From the NCBI RefSeq assembly GCF_030504985.1, contig NZ_JASERU010000006.1, forward strand, positions 62,001 through 126,000: DNA of 64,000 nucleotides, in the 5' to 3' direction. The translations under genes were made by a program, and so were the position numbers. The stretch is from Fulvimonas sp. R45. Its GTDB lineage: Bacteria; Pseudomonadota; Gammaproteobacteria; Xanthomonadales; Rhodanobacteraceae. How positions within the stretch are numbered: position 1 is the stretch's first letter; every line of letters starts with the position of its first letter. This document shows positions 1 through 9,132 of this stretch, piece by piece. Under the pieces are notes generated by a model that was given only the letters and a program-made list of their open reading frames with translations, ran no database searches and was not told the origin of the DNA.

Positions 1-142
1 TGGACTGGAGCCACCGGCCCGGGCAGCCCGGCTTCCCGGCCGGGCGCGGCAAGCATAGGCGATGCGCGCGCGCGTGGCGAGACGGGCGCGGGCGCCACGA
101 CTTGCGCTATGTTGCCGGGCCCGCCGCTTCGTTCCAGCCGCC

Positions 143-1459
143 ATGACCGATGCCTGCCTGCCGCCGTCGTCCGCCACCGTGTCGCCGGAGCGCGCGCTGG
201 ACCGCCGCGATGCGCGCACGCTGCTGCTTTCCGCGCTGGGCGGGGCGCTGGAGTTCTACGACTTCGTGGTGTTCGTGTTCCTGGCGCTGCCGCTGAGCGA
301 GCTGTTCTTCCCCGGCGGCGGCTCGCCCTGGCTGGCCCAGTTCAAGGTGTACGGGGTGTTCGCCGCGGGCTACCTGGCGCGCCCGCTGGGCGGCATCGTG
401 ATGGCGCACTTCGGCGACCGCTCGGGACGCAAGCGCATGTTCACGCTCAGCGTGTTCCTGATGGCGCTGCCCACGCTGGCGATCGGCCTGCTGCCCACCC
501 ATGCCCAGGCTGGCATGCTGGCGCCGGTGCTGTTGCTGGCGCTGCGCATCGTGCAGGGCATCGCGGTGGGCGGCGAGGTGCCCGGCGCCTGGGTGTTCGT
601 GGCCGAGCACGTGCCGCGGCGGCGGGTGGGCTTCGCCTGCGGCAGTCTCACCGCGGGGCTCACCGTGGGCATCCTGATCGGCTCGCTGCTGGCCGCGGCG
701 CTCCATGCGCGGCTCGGCCACGCGCAGATGCTGGCGTGGGGCTGGCGGGTGCCGTTCCTGCTCGGCGGCGTGTTCGGTTTCATGGCGGTGTGGCTGCGCC
801 GCTGGCTCGACGAGACGCCGGTGTTCCGCGAGCTGCGCGCGCGCCGCGAGCTGGCCGCCGGCCTGCCGCTGGCGCAGGTGGTGGCGCGGCACCGGCCGGC
901 GGTGGCCCTGTCGATGCTGGCGACGTGGATGCTGACCGCGGCCATCGTGGTGCTGATCCTGATGACGCCCTCGCTGGTGCAGTCGGTGTTCCACGTCGCG
1001 CCGGCGCGGGCCTTCCTGGGCAACAACCTGGCCTCGTTCGCGCTGGCGCTGGGCTGCCTGTTTTTCGGCGCGCTGGCGGACCGCCTCGGCGCGGCGCGAG
1101 CCCTGCTGCTGGGCTCGCTCGGACTGCTCGCGGGCGGCTATGCGCTGTACCTGGACCTGGCCGGCGGCGGCACGCACTTCCTCGGGCTGTACGCGCTGGC
1201 CGGCTTCCTGGTCGGCGTGGTCGGCGTGGTGCCGGTGCTGATGGTGCGGGCGTTCCCGCCACCGGTGCGGTTCTCCGGCCTGTCCTTCTCCTACAACATC
1301 GCCTATGCGCTGTTCGGCGGCCTGACGCCGCCGTTGGTCGGCCTGCTGGTGCGGCGCTTCGGGCCGCTGGCGCCCGCGCACTACGTGGCGGCGACGGCGG
1401 TGCTGGCGATCCTGCTGGCGTCGTGGTTGCGCCGGCGCCCCGACGCGATCGACGGCTGA
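143..1459 (+). CDS. MFS transporter, metabolite:H+ symporter-like
   Basis: Predicted inner-membrane secondary transporter of the major facilitator superfamily, closest in pattern to the metabolite:H+ symporter branch (ProP/ShiA/KgtP type). About 12 hydrophobic segments are visible. The EFYDF motif (residues 37-41) opens helix 1, GDRSGRKR (91-98) is the loop 2-3 signature, and RIVQGIAVGGE lies near residue 136. The frame stays open upstream to an ATG at 62, but those extra residues are Arg-rich and unlike a transporter N-terminus, so the ATG at 143 is preferred (438 aa). The substrate cannot be told from sequence; an organic acid or osmolyte is the family norm. A MITE-like element begins 4 bases after the stop codon. 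Confidence 0.85.
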   Translation: MTDACLPPSSATVSPERALDRRDARTLLLSALGGALEFYDFVVFVFLALPLSELFFPGGGSPWLAQFKVYGVFAAGYLARPLGGIVMAHFGDRSGRKRMFTLSVFLMALPTLAIGLLPTHAQAGMLAPVLLLALRIVQGIAVGGEVPGAWVFVAEHVPRRRVGFACGSLTAGLTVGILIGSLLAAALHARLGHAQMLAWGWRVPFLLGGVFGFMAVWLRRWLDETPVFRELRARRELAAGLPLAQVVARHRPAVALSMLATWMLTAAIVVLILMTPSLVQSVFHVAPARAFLGNNLASFALALGCLFFGALADRLGAARALLLGSLGLLAGGYALYLDLAGGGTHFLGLYALAGFLVGVVGVVPVLMVRAFPPPVRFSGLSFSYNIAYALFGGLTPPLVGLLVRRFGPLAPAHYVAATAVLAILLASWLRRRPDAIDG

Positions 1460-1462
1460 GCG

Positions 1463-1740
1463 CTCAGAGCCTGTTCAAGATCTCCCCGTAGCTCGCGTTG
1501 CCTTGCCCTGGCCGCCAGGTGGGAGTGCGTGGCGCAGCGCCTGCCTGGCTGGCTGGCAGGTCAAGCCGCGCGCTGCCGCATGGCGGCCAGGGCAAGGCAA
1601 CCCGGAGGGCCGGGTCTGTTTGCCCACAGGCCGGCGTCATCGCTCCGTCGTGGACGGACGTCCACTCCTTCGCTCTTCCTTGGCCTGCGCGCAAACAGCT
1701 CCCGGCGCGGGCCACGGGGAGATTTTGAACAGGCTCTCAG
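1463..1740. mobile_element. MITE-like element with terminal inverted repeats and 5-bp direct repeats
   Basis: A 268-bp non-coding element (1468-1735) lies between identical CTCAG direct repeats at 1463-1467 and 1736-1740. Its ends form imperfect inverted repeats of about 22 bp (1468-1489 and 1714-1735), starting AGCCTGTTCAA on each strand. Inside are a perfect 21-bp inverted repeat (1497-1517 with 1581-1601) and a second long imperfect one (1611-1632 with 1682-1705) enclosing a small GTGGAC/GTCCAC hairpin (1650-1665). It encodes no credible protein. The right CTCAG copy contains the stop codon of the DUF2461 gene, so insertion preserved the end of that gene. Terminal repeats plus target duplication without a transposase fit a MITE; the parent transposon is not in the window. 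Confidence 0.75.
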
Positions 1741-2423
1741 AACTCCAGTTCCTGGGCGGCGCACAGGTAGTCGATCATCGGCGCCACGCGCTTGAAGCTG
1801 GCGACCGTCCACGGCAGCAGCTCCGCGGAGCTGGCCAGCGCCTCGTCGAAACCCTCGCCGGCGGCGAAGTCCTTGCGCTTCAGGTCCTCGATCAGCTCGT
1901 GGTCCGGTTCGAAGCCGTGCGGCGGGCGCTTCAGCGACTCGCCCCAGAATTCCAGGTGCTCGCGAAAGGCCTTGCCTTGCGTGGCTTTCTTCCACGCGGC
2001 GGGGTTGTCGGCCAGGAAGGCGCGGATCTTCTTCAGCGCGTCGGGCTCCGGATGCCACATGCCGCCGCCGGCGAAGCAGTCGCCGGGCTGGATGTGCAGG
2101 TAGAACGAGGGCGCGGGGATCTCGTGCCGCCGCTCGTGGAAGAAGCGCGCGCCCTGCCATGGCTTGTAGGGCAGCTTGTTGTTGGAGAAGCGGGTGTCGC
2201 GGAAGATGCGGAACAGCGAGCCGCCGTTCTTGCGCGGATCGGCGCGGTAGTGCGGGCTGATCTTCGCCAGCGGCGCCTGCAGGTCGGTGATGAGTTCGAG
2301 GAAGGGCTCGCGCACGTGGCGTTCGTAGTCGGCCTTGTGGGCCTGGAACCAGTCGCGGCTGTTGTTGCGGTCCAGCGCGCGCAGGAAGCGGAAGGTGGCG
2401 GGGGTGAAGTAGGTCTTCTGCAT
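1737..2423 (-). CDS. DUF2461 domain-containing protein
   Basis: A 228-residue protein recognisable as the DUF2461/TIGR02453 family: it opens MQKTYFTPATFRFLRAL and has NNSRDWFQAHKADYE, KNGGSLFRIFRDTRFSNNK and YKPWQGARFFH at family positions. No biochemical function is established for the family. The ATG at 2423 is preferred over an in-frame upstream codon at 2468 because that extension is Pro-rich and would overlap sbcB. It lies 16 bases downstream of sbcB on the same strand, so the two are probably co-transcribed. Its stop codon sits in the target duplication of the MITE-like element. Confidence 0.85.
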   Translation of the reverse strand: MQKTYFTPATFRFLRALDRNNSRDWFQAHKADYERHVREPFLELITDLQAPLAKISPHYRADPRKNGGSLFRIFRDTRFSNNKLPYKPWQGARFFHERRHEIPAPSFYLHIQPGDCFAGGGMWHPEPDALKKIRAFLADNPAAWKKATQGKAFREHLEFWGESLKRPPHGFEPDHELIEDLKRKDFAAGEGFDEALASSAELLPWTVASFKRVAPMIDYLCAAQELEF

Positions 2424-2439
2424 GGTCGGCGTCGGGTGG

Positions 2440-3885
2440 TCAGGCGGGCAGGGCGATCTCGGCGGCAAGGTGCGCGCCCCAGGCCTGCAACTGGTCGAGC
2501 AGCGGCAGCCGCCCGCGCAGCGCGGGGTCTTCGCGCAGCGCGGCGAGCCGCGCGAAGTAGTCGTCCAGCGTCAGCGTGGTCAGCGGGGTGGGACGGGTCA
2601 GGCGGTCGCGGCGGAAGTTTTCCCAGCGCTCGCGCTCGTCGGCGCCGAGCGTCTCCGGCCAGTTGCGGGCGCGGTAGCGGAACAGCAGTTCGGCGTAGCG
2701 CGGGTCGCGGAACGGGAACGCGCGCGTGCCGAGCAGCGCCGGCGGCGTGGCGCGCACCTCGCGCAGCAGGCGCTTGTCGGCGTCGGGCAGGAAGCCGTCG
2801 TACAAGGCCAGTTCCGGGTCCTGCGCCGGCGGCATCGCGGCGGCCCGGGCGAACACGCGGCGCACCTTGTCGACCAGCCCGGCGGCCGCGCGCAAGGCGT
2901 CGCGGTGGGCCAGGTTGCGCTCAAGGTCGAGCTGCAGCCGGCCGAGGTCCGCGCCCTTCAGCACCGACAGCGGCGCCAGCGCGGGCGCCCGGTTGGCGCG
3001 CACGGTGCGCAGCGGGATGCGCTCGACGTCCTCGGGCAGGTCGGCGCGCGCGGTGAACACGCGGTCGGCAATGGCGTCCTCGTCCAGTTCGAGCAGCTCG
3101 GCCGGATCGGTGGCGAGGTCGTAGACGATGATCTCGCCCGGGCGCGACGGATGCGGCGCCAGCGGCGCGATCACCGCCAGGCAGTGGCGGCTGGCCGGGT
3201 AGCGCGAGGAGACGTGCACCAGCGGGGTCATGTTCGCCGCATCGAGCAGTTCGAACGCGCGCTGCTTGCGGCGCAGCGCGAAATGCCAGTCCCACAGCCT
3301 GGGCTGGCGCACGCGGATCAGCCGCGCCAGGTCGATCAACGCGTGCACGTCGGACAGCGCGTCGTGCGCGCGCTCCTGCTGCAGGCGGTTGGCGGCAGCC
3401 AGGTGCTCGAGCCGGAAGCTGGGCGTGCCATCCTCGCGGACGGGCCAGGCGATGCCCTCGGGGCGCAGCGCCTCGCACATGCGTACCAGGTCGATCAGGT
3501 CCCAGCGCGAGTTGCCGTTCTCCCACTCGCGGCCGTACGGGTCGTAGAAGTTGCGGTAGAGCAGTTGACGCGTCACCTCGTCGTCGAAGCGCAGCGAGTT
3601 GTAGCCCACGCCGCAGGTGCCCGGTTCGGCCAGCTGCTCGTGCACGCGCGCGGCGAATTCGGCCTCGGTCACCCCCTCGCGCTCGGCCTGCTGCGGCGTG
3701 ATGCCGGTGATCAGGCAGGCGTCCGGGCTGGGCAGGCTGTCGCGCGGCGGCTGGCCGAAGAACATCACCGGCTCGCCCACGATCTCCAGCTCCATGGTGG
3801 TGCGGATGCCGGCGAACTGCACCGGCCGGTCGCGGCGGGCATCCGCGCCGAAGGTCTCGTAGTCGTGCCAGAAGAAGGTCTGCAT
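2440..3885 (-). CDS. sbcB: Exodeoxyribonuclease I
   Basis: Exonuclease I, a 3'-5' single-strand DNA exonuclease used in recombination and mismatch repair. The 481-residue length suits the family (E. coli ExoI is about 475). The DEDD exonuclease core is at the N-terminus: HDYETFG (residues 7-13) supplies the first acidic pair, the middle region has YNSLRFDDE, and HDALSDVHALIDLARLI supplies the late His/Asp motif. The C-terminal SH3-like and helical regions follow (PLSVLKGADLGRL; FPFRDPRYAELLFRYRARN). It reads toward DUF2461 and is divergent from orn, with 68 bases between start codons. Confidence 0.93.
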   Translation of the reverse strand: MQTFFWHDYETFGADARRDRPVQFAGIRTTMELEIVGEPVMFFGQPPRDSLPSPDACLITGITPQQAEREGVTEAEFAARVHEQLAEPGTCGVGYNSLRFDDEVTRQLLYRNFYDPYGREWENGNSRWDLIDLVRMCEALRPEGIAWPVREDGTPSFRLEHLAAANRLQQERAHDALSDVHALIDLARLIRVRQPRLWDWHFALRRKQRAFELLDAANMTPLVHVSSRYPASRHCLAVIAPLAPHPSRPGEIIVYDLATDPAELLELDEDAIADRVFTARADLPEDVERIPLRTVRANRAPALAPLSVLKGADLGRLQLDLERNLAHRDALRAAAGLVDKVRRVFARAAAMPPAQDPELALYDGFLPDADKRLLREVRATPPALLGTRAFPFRDPRYAELLFRYRARNWPETLGADERERWENFRRDRLTRPTPLTTLTLDDYFARLAALREDPALRGRLPLLDQLQAWGAHLAAEIALPA

Positions 3886-3953
3886 GGCGTTCCCGGGTGG
3901 CAGGCCCCGATGATCGCACGGCGTGCTGATAGACTGCGCGGCCAGGAGGGCGC

Positions 3954-4514
3954 ATGAGCCAAGCGAACGACGACAACCTGATCTGGATCGACCTGGAGAT
4001 GACCGGTCTCGACACCGACGCCGATTCGATCCTGGAAATCGCCACCATCGTCACCGACAGGGACCTCGTCACGCTGGCCGAGGGCCCGGTGTTCGCGATC
4101 CGCCACGAGCTGGACCGGCTGGAGGCGATGGATGCCTGGAACCGCAACCAGCACGGCAAGTCCGGCCTGTGGCAGAAAGTGCTGGAATCCACCGTCGACC
4201 ACGCCCAGGCGGAGCAGGCCACGCTGGATTTCCTGCGCGAGTGGGTGCCCGCCGGCAAGTCGCCGATGTGCGGCAACTCGATCTGCCAGGACCGCCGCTT
4301 CCTGCACCGGCAGATGCCGCGGCTGGAACGCTTCTTCCACTACCGCAACCTCGACGTGTCCACGCTGAAGGAACTGGCGCGGCGCTGGGCGCCGGTGGTC
4401 GGCAAGGGATTCAGCAAGGAGTCGGCGCATACCGCGCTGTCCGATATCCGCGACTCCATCGACGAGCTGCGCTACTACCGCCGGCACATGGGCGCGCTCG
4501 GCGGCCAGGACTGA
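3954..4514 (+). CDS. orn: Oligoribonuclease
   Basis: Oligoribonuclease, the DEDDh 3'-5' exoribonuclease that degrades 2-5-nt RNA and pGpG, linking RNA turnover with c-di-GMP breakdown. It is 186 residues, the usual size. Visible motifs are [10 protein letters not shown] (first acidic residues), [11 protein letters not shown] in the middle and the C-terminal [18 protein letters not shown] carrying the catalytic His and last Asp. A strong AGGAGGG ribosome site lies just before the ATG. folP starts 16 bases downstream, suggesting co-transcription. Confidence 0.96.
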   Translation: MSQANDDNLIWIDLEMTGLDTDADSILEIATIVTDRDLVTLAEGPVFAIRHELDRLEAMDAWNRNQHGKSGLWQKVLESTVDHAQAEQATLDFLREWVPAGKSPMCGNSICQDRRFLHRQMPRLERFFHYRNLDVSTLKELARRWAPVVGKGFSKESAHTALSDIRDSIDELRYYRRHMGALGGQD

Positions 4515-4530
4515 ACCGGAGGGACGCGCC

Positions 4531-5439
4531 ATGTCCAGCGACCTGTTCGCGCCCGTGCTCGACTGCCGCGGCCGCCCGCTGAAACTCGACCGGCCGCGCG
4601 TGGTGGGCATCGTCAACGTCACGCCGGATTCGTTCTCCGACGGCGGCGCGCACGCCACCGTCGAGGCCGCCGTGGCGCACGGCCTGGCGCTGGCGGAGCA
4701 AGGCGCGGACATGCTCGACGTGGGCGGCGAATCCACCCGCCCCGGGGCGGGCGACGTGTCGGCGGACGAGGAACTGCGCCGGGTGGTCCCGGTGATCGAG
4801 CAACTGGCCGCACGCACCGCGCTGCCCATTGCCGTGGACACCTCCAAGCCCGAGGTCATGCGCGCCGCCGTGGCCGCCGGTGCGGGCATGGTCAACGATG
4901 TCTACGCGCTGCGCCGCGAGGGCGCGCTGGACGCGGCGGCCGAGCTGGGCGTGCCGGTGTGCCTGATGCACATGCAGGGCGAGCCGCGCGGCATGCAGGA
5001 CGACCCACACTACGACGACGTGGTGGGCGAGGTGCACCGTTTCCTCGCCGATCGCCTGTTCGCTTGCGAACTGGCGGGCATCGACAAACGCAAGGTGATG
5101 GTCGACCCCGGTTTCGGTTTCGGCAAGAACCTGGAACACAACCTGGCCCTGCTGCGCGCGCTGGAACGCTTCGCCGAGCTGGGCAGCGGCGTGTATGCGG
5201 GGTTGTCGCGCAAGTCGATGATCGGCGAGCTGACCGGGCGCAAGGTGCCGGCCGAGCGCGTCGCCGGTTCGGTGGCTGCCGCGTTGATCGCCGTTCAGCG
5301 CGGCGCGCGCATGGTGCGCGTGCACGACGTGGCCGCCACGGTGGATGCGCTGGCGGTATGGCATGGCGTACACGCGGGCGAGCCGGCGCCGCGCCGCGAC
5401 CCGAAGCCGGCCGCCCCGCGCTGGCCGGACGACGACTGA
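4531..5439 (+). CDS. folP: Dihydropteroate synthase
   Basis: Dihydropteroate synthase condenses 6-hydroxymethyl-7,8-dihydropterin pyrophosphate with p-aminobenzoate in folate synthesis and is the sulfonamide target. The two Prosite-type motifs are present: GIVNVTPDSFSDGG near residue 28 and DVGGESTRPGA near residue 64. Pterin-pocket segments VCLMHMQGEPRGMQ, DPGFGFGKN and GLSRKSMIGELTGR follow. A C-terminal tail rich in Pro and Arg (about the last 20 residues) extends beyond the TIM barrel. It lies between orn and glmM, the usual folP-glmM order. Confidence 0.96.
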   Translation: MSSDLFAPVLDCRGRPLKLDRPRVVGIVNVTPDSFSDGGAHATVEAAVAHGLALAEQGADMLDVGGESTRPGAGDVSADEELRRVVPVIEQLAARTALPIAVDTSKPEVMRAAVAAGAGMVNDVYALRREGALDAAAELGVPVCLMHMQGEPRGMQDDPHYDDVVGEVHRFLADRLFACELAGIDKRKVMVDPGFGFGKNLEHNLALLRALERFAELGSGVYAGLSRKSMIGELTGRKVPAERVAGSVAAALIAVQRGARMVRVHDVAATVDALAVWHGVHAGEPAPRRDPKPAAPRWPDDD

Positions 5440-5511
5440 CAACCACGGGACGACTGGCGAGGCATGCGCCGGCCGGCAGGACAGGGACAACCTCTTGGAG
5501 AAACGACACGC

Positions 5512-6858
5512 ATGAGCCAGCGCAAGTATTTCGGCACGGACGGTATCCGCGGCACCGTGGGGGTATGGCCGATCAATGCCGAGTTCATGCTTCGCCTCGG
5601 CCGCGCGCTCGGCGCGGTGCTTCGGCAGCAGGGCGGCTCGCGGCGCGGCGTGCTGATCGGCAAGGACACCCGCGTTTCCGGCTACATGTTCGAGGCTGCG
5701 CTGGAAGCCGGCCTGGTCTCCGCCGGCGTGGACGTGCGCATGCTGGGGCCGATGCCGACGCCGGCGGTGGCCTTCCTCACCCGCTCGCTGCGCGCCGAGG
5801 CCGGCATCGTGATCAGCGCCTCGCACAACCCACACCACGACAACGGCATCAAGTTCTTCTCCGCGCACGGCGAGAAGCTCAGCGACGCGATGGAAGCGGC
5901 CATCGAGGCGGAGATCGACGCCCCCTTCGTCACGGTGCCCTCCGAACAGCTGGGCAAGGCGCGCCGCATCGACGACGCGGTGACCCGCTACGCGGAGTTC
6001 TGCAAGAGCACGGTGGCCGAGGACTTCAACCTCAACGGCCTGAAGATCGTGCTGGACTGCGCCAACGGCGCCACCTACCAGGTCGCGCCCAAGGTCTTCG
6101 CCGAGCTGGGCGCCGAGGTCGTCGCCATCGGCGACAAGCCGGACGGCTTCAACATCAACCGCGACGTCGGCTCCACCCACCCGCAGGCGCTGCAATGCGC
6201 GGTGCTGGAGCAGGGTGCCGACCTCGGCATCGCGTTCGACGGCGACGGCGACCGCGTGCAGATGGTCGACCGCCACGGCGTGCTCGCCGACGGTGACGAC
6301 CTGCTCTACGTGATCGCCCGCGCCTGGCAGGCGCGCGGCCAGCTGCGCGGCCCGGTGGTCGGCACGCTGATGAGCAACTACGGCCTGCAGCAGGCGCTGG
6401 AGCAGCTCGGTGTCGGCCTGGTCCGCGCCCAGGTGGGCGACCGCTACGTGCTGCAGAAGCTCAAGGAGCACGACGGCGTGCTCGGCGGCGAAACCTCCGG
6501 CCACATCCTGTGCCTGGATCGCGCCACCACCGGCGACGGCATCGTCTCCGCGCTGGCCGTGCTGGAGGCGCTGGGCGGCGAGGATTTCGCCACGACGCGC
6601 CAGGGGCTGCGCAAGCTGCCCCAGGTGATGATCAACGTGCGCGCCGACGGCGCGCGCGAGGCGCTCGCCAGCGAAGCGGTCCGGCAGGCGCTGGCCGATA
6701 CGGAGCAGGCCCTGCGCGGCCGCGGCCGCGTGGTGCTGCGCGCCTCGGGCACCGAGCCGCTGGTCCGGGTCACCGTGGAGGGCGACGACGCGGGCGAAGT
6801 GCAGCAGTTGGCGCAAGGCCTCGCCGACGTCGTAAGATCCGCAGCCGAACGCTCGTGA
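5512..6858 (+). CDS. glmM: Phosphoglucosamine mutase
   Basis: Interconverts glucosamine-6-phosphate and glucosamine-1-phosphate on the way to UDP-GlcNAc for peptidoglycan and LPS. The ATG at 5512 follows a GGAGAAACG-type ribosome site and gives 448 residues, the family length. Motifs: YFGTDGIRG (6-14), the active-site serine loop [12 protein letters not shown] with the phosphoserine at Ser104, the Mg2+ loop DGDGDR, the sugar-binding GGETSGH and the C-terminal phosphate-binding [11 protein letters not shown]. It is 72 bases after folP. Confidence 0.97.
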   Translation: MSQRKYFGTDGIRGTVGVWPINAEFMLRLGRALGAVLRQQGGSRRGVLIGKDTRVSGYMFEAALEAGLVSAGVDVRMLGPMPTPAVAFLTRSLRAEAGIVISASHNPHHDNGIKFFSAHGEKLSDAMEAAIEAEIDAPFVTVPSEQLGKARRIDDAVTRYAEFCKSTVAEDFNLNGLKIVLDCANGATYQVAPKVFAELGAEVVAIGDKPDGFNINRDVGSTHPQALQCAVLEQGADLGIAFDGDGDRVQMVDRHGVLADGDDLLYVIARAWQARGQLRGPVVGTLMSNYGLQQALEQLGVGLVRAQVGDRYVLQKLKEHDGVLGGETSGHILCLDRATTGDGIVSALAVLEALGGEDFATTRQGLRKLPQVMINVRADGAREALASEAVRQALADTEQALRGRGRVVLRASGTEPLVRVTVEGDDAGEVQQLAQGLADVVRSAAERS

Positions 6859-6986
6859 ACCAGCCGGCGCATCGCGCCGGCCCCATGACAGCCAGGACCA
6901 GGTCGCCAAGGATTGGCCCGACGTGCACCGCCCCTGCGGTGGCGGACACAAATCGACCGCGCGTCAACGAACCTGGATCCTTGCCC

Positions 6987-7922
6987 ATGAAGAACGTTCC
7001 CACCCTCGACATCCGCCGCTACGACACCGACCGCGACGCCTTCGTCGCCGAGCTCGGCGCGGCCTACCGCGAATTCGGCTTCTGCTGCATCAGCGGCCAC
7101 GGCATCCCGCGCGAGCTGGTCGACGGCGCCTACGACGTGTTCCAGCGCTTCTTCGCGCTGCCCGCCGAAACCAAGATGAAGTACCACGTGCCGGGTGGCG
7201 GCGGCGCGCGCGGCTACACCCCGTTCAAGGTGGAGACCGCCAAGGACAGCCGCTACCCGGACCTCAAGGAGTTCTGGCACATCGGCCGGGAAATCCCGCG
7301 CGACTCGAAGTTCGCCGGCGTGATGCCGCCCAACCTGTGGCCGGCCGAGGTGCCGGAGTTCCGCGAGTACGGCTACGGCCTGTTCGAGGCACTGGACCGG
7401 CTCGGCACCCGCGTGCTGCGCGCGCTGGCCCTGCACATCGGCCTGCCCGAGAACTATTTCGAGGACAAGACCGACCAGGGCAATTCCATCCTGCGGCCGA
7501 TCCACTACCCGCCGATCACCGAGGAAAACATCCCCAACGTGCGCGCCGGCGCGCACGAGGACATCAACTTCATCACCCTGCTGGTCGGCGCCAGCGCGGA
7601 AGGGCTGGAAGTGCTCACCCGCGAGGGCGAATGGCTGCCGATCACCACCGAGGGCGACGCCATCGTGGTGAACATCGGCGACATGCTGCAGCGGCTGACC
7701 AACCACGTGTACCCGTCCACCACCCATCGCGTGGTGAACCCGCGGAACGCCAACGCGCGCAAGCCGCGCTACTCGGTGCCGTACTTCCTGCATCCGAACC
7801 CGGACGTGATGCTCGACCCGCTGCCGCAGTGCGTGACGCCGGACAACCCGAAGCGCTACGACACGCCGATCTCCTCGCACGAGTACCTGCAGCAGCGGCT
7901 GCGCGAGATCAAGCTGATCTGA
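6987..7922 (+). CDS. Isopenicillin N synthase-like Fe(II)/2-oxoglutarate oxygenase
   Basis: A 311-residue member of the isopenicillin N synthase-like dioxygenase family (N-terminal DIOX_N region, C-terminal 2OG-FeII_Oxy). The start TLDIRRYDTDRDAFVAELG and EFGFCCISGHGIP match the N-terminal region. The metal site is visible as HEDINFITLL (His-x-Asp) and the distal His in TTHRVVNP, with RYSVPYFLHP supplying the Arg-x-Ser that binds the cosubstrate carboxylate. Bacterial homologues are widespread and mostly of unknown substrate, so none is assigned. It stands 128 bases after glmM with no obvious operon partner and is followed by a REP-type repeat. Confidence 0.85.
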   Translation: MKNVPTLDIRRYDTDRDAFVAELGAAYREFGFCCISGHGIPRELVDGAYDVFQRFFALPAETKMKYHVPGGGGARGYTPFKVETAKDSRYPDLKEFWHIGREIPRDSKFAGVMPPNLWPAEVPEFREYGYGLFEALDRLGTRVLRALALHIGLPENYFEDKTDQGNSILRPIHYPPITEENIPNVRAGAHEDINFITLLVGASAEGLEVLTREGEWLPITTEGDAIVVNIGDMLQRLTNHVYPSTTHRVVNPRNANARKPRYSVPYFLHPNPDVMLDPLPQCVTPDNPKRYDTPISSHEYLQQRLREIKLI

Positions 7923-7938
7923 GCGGTGCCGGATCCCG

Positions 7939-8060
7939 AAAGCCCCTCGCCCGATTGCGGGAGAGGGGTTGGGAGAGGGCACGGCAGCGTCGCCACGCCA
8001 CGCTTCGCACCGCCCCTCTCCCGGCTGCCGCTACCCTCTCCCGCAAGCGGGCGAGGGCTT
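7939..8060. repeat. REPIN-like inverted pair of CCCTCTCCC hairpins
   Basis: Two hairpin-forming segments in opposite orientation occupy the convergent space between the oxygenase and the SDR gene. The left one (from 7939) runs AAGCCCCTCGCCCG, then GCGGGAGAGGGG; the right one, read on the opposite strand from 8060, starts AAGCCCTCGCCCGC and continues GCGGGAGAGGG. A related pair occurs at 42225-42325. Hairpins of this CCCTCTCCCGC/GCGGGAGAGGG type are common in Xanthomonadales intergenic DNA; the family name is inferred. Confidence 0.7.
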
Positions 8061-8144
8061 CACCCGGTGACGCCATGGTGATCCCGGCCTATGCGGCTGC
8101 CCGGGCGGGTCATCGCTTCGAATGTGCCGCCCAGGCAGCGGCCG

Positions 8145-8954
8145 CTACTCGTCGAATTGGCGGTAGCGCCGCGCCTGGCGCCCGGACAGGCGCCGCGCCA
8201 GCCGGTCGGGCAGCAGCTTGAACACGGACTTGATCGTGCGGTTGACGCGGCCGGTGACGTAGACCGCATCACCGCGCTCCACCGCCGCGATGCCTTGCTC
8301 CACCACGTCCTCCGCACTCTGCCACATGAAGCCGGGCAGCTTGTCCATCAGTGCGCGGGTGCCGGTGACGTCGTGGAATTCCGAACGGGTGAAGCCGGGA
8401 CACAGCGCGCAGACGTGCACGCCGCACTCACGGCTTTCCAGCGCCAGCGACTCGGAAAACCGGATCATGTACGCCTTGCTGGCCGCGTATAGCGTATGCC
8501 CCGCGGTGCCCGGCACGTGGCCGGCCAGCGAGGCCACGTTGACGATGCGTCCATGGCCGCGCTCGCGCATGCCGGGCAGCAGGCGCCAGGCCAGTTCGGT
8601 GGGGGCGGCCAGCAGCACCTGCAGGAAGTCCGCGTGGGTCTGCCAGCCGTTGGCGACGAAGCTTCCCGGCACGCCGTAGCCGGCGTTGTTGACCAGCCAG
8701 TCCACGGCCAGGCCGTGCCGCCCCAGTTCCTCGCACAGCACACGGGGAGCGGTTGGGGCGGCAAGGTCGACGGGAAGTACGGTCACGTCGCGGCCATGCT
8801 GCTGGCGCAGTTCGGCAGCCAGGGACTCCAGCCGGTCGGCACGGCGTGCAGTCAGCACCAGGTCGTGTCCGCGCGCGGCGAGTGCGCGGGCGAAGGCCGC
8901 GCCGATGCCGGCGGAGGCGCCGGTGACGAGGCTGAGCGGATGGCGTTGCGGCAT
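8145..8954 (-). CDS. SDR family oxidoreductase
   Basis: Classical short-chain dehydrogenase/reductase of 269 residues. The Rossmann nucleotide-binding motif TGASAGIGAAFARAL is at residues ~9-23, the structural NNAGYG follows near residue 90, and the catalytic YxxxK is visible as LYAASKAYM. The pattern resembles the DltE/YqjQ-like class of uncharacterised SDRs with a basic C-terminal tail (RLARRLSGRQARRYR). Substrate unknown. The ATG at 8954 is chosen over in-frame upstream codons because it leads directly into the first beta strand. It is divergent from tpiA, with about 180 bases between. Confidence 0.88.
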   Translation of the reverse strand: MPQRHPLSLVTGASAGIGAAFARALAARGHDLVLTARRADRLESLAAELRQQHGRDVTVLPVDLAAPTAPRVLCEELGRHGLAVDWLVNNAGYGVPGSFVANGWQTHADFLQVLLAAPTELAWRLLPGMRERGHGRIVNVASLAGHVPGTAGHTLYAASKAYMIRFSESLALESRECGVHVCALCPGFTRSEFHDVTGTRALMDKLPGFMWQSAEDVVEQGIAAVERGDAVYVTGRVNRTIKSVFKLLPDRLARRLSGRQARRYRQFDE

Positions 8955-9132
8955 GGATGTCCCCGGCCGGATGAGAAGCTGCATCATCGCATGCATGCAG
9001 GTGGCTCGCGGGCCGTGGAGCCTCCGGGTAGCGACCGTGCCGGCAAAAAGTGGTATTCCCCGCGAGCGCCCGTGATTGCCCATTGCCGGCATGCTGGTTA
9101 CCCTTCGCGCTTTGGACGCAATGGAATAGGGC

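Noticed and set aside
1503-3056. Plus-strand open frame of 517 codons starting in the MITE-like element
   Set aside because: It runs antisense through DUF2461 and sbcB and its translation is low-complexity; the genes on the minus strand have clear family motifs.
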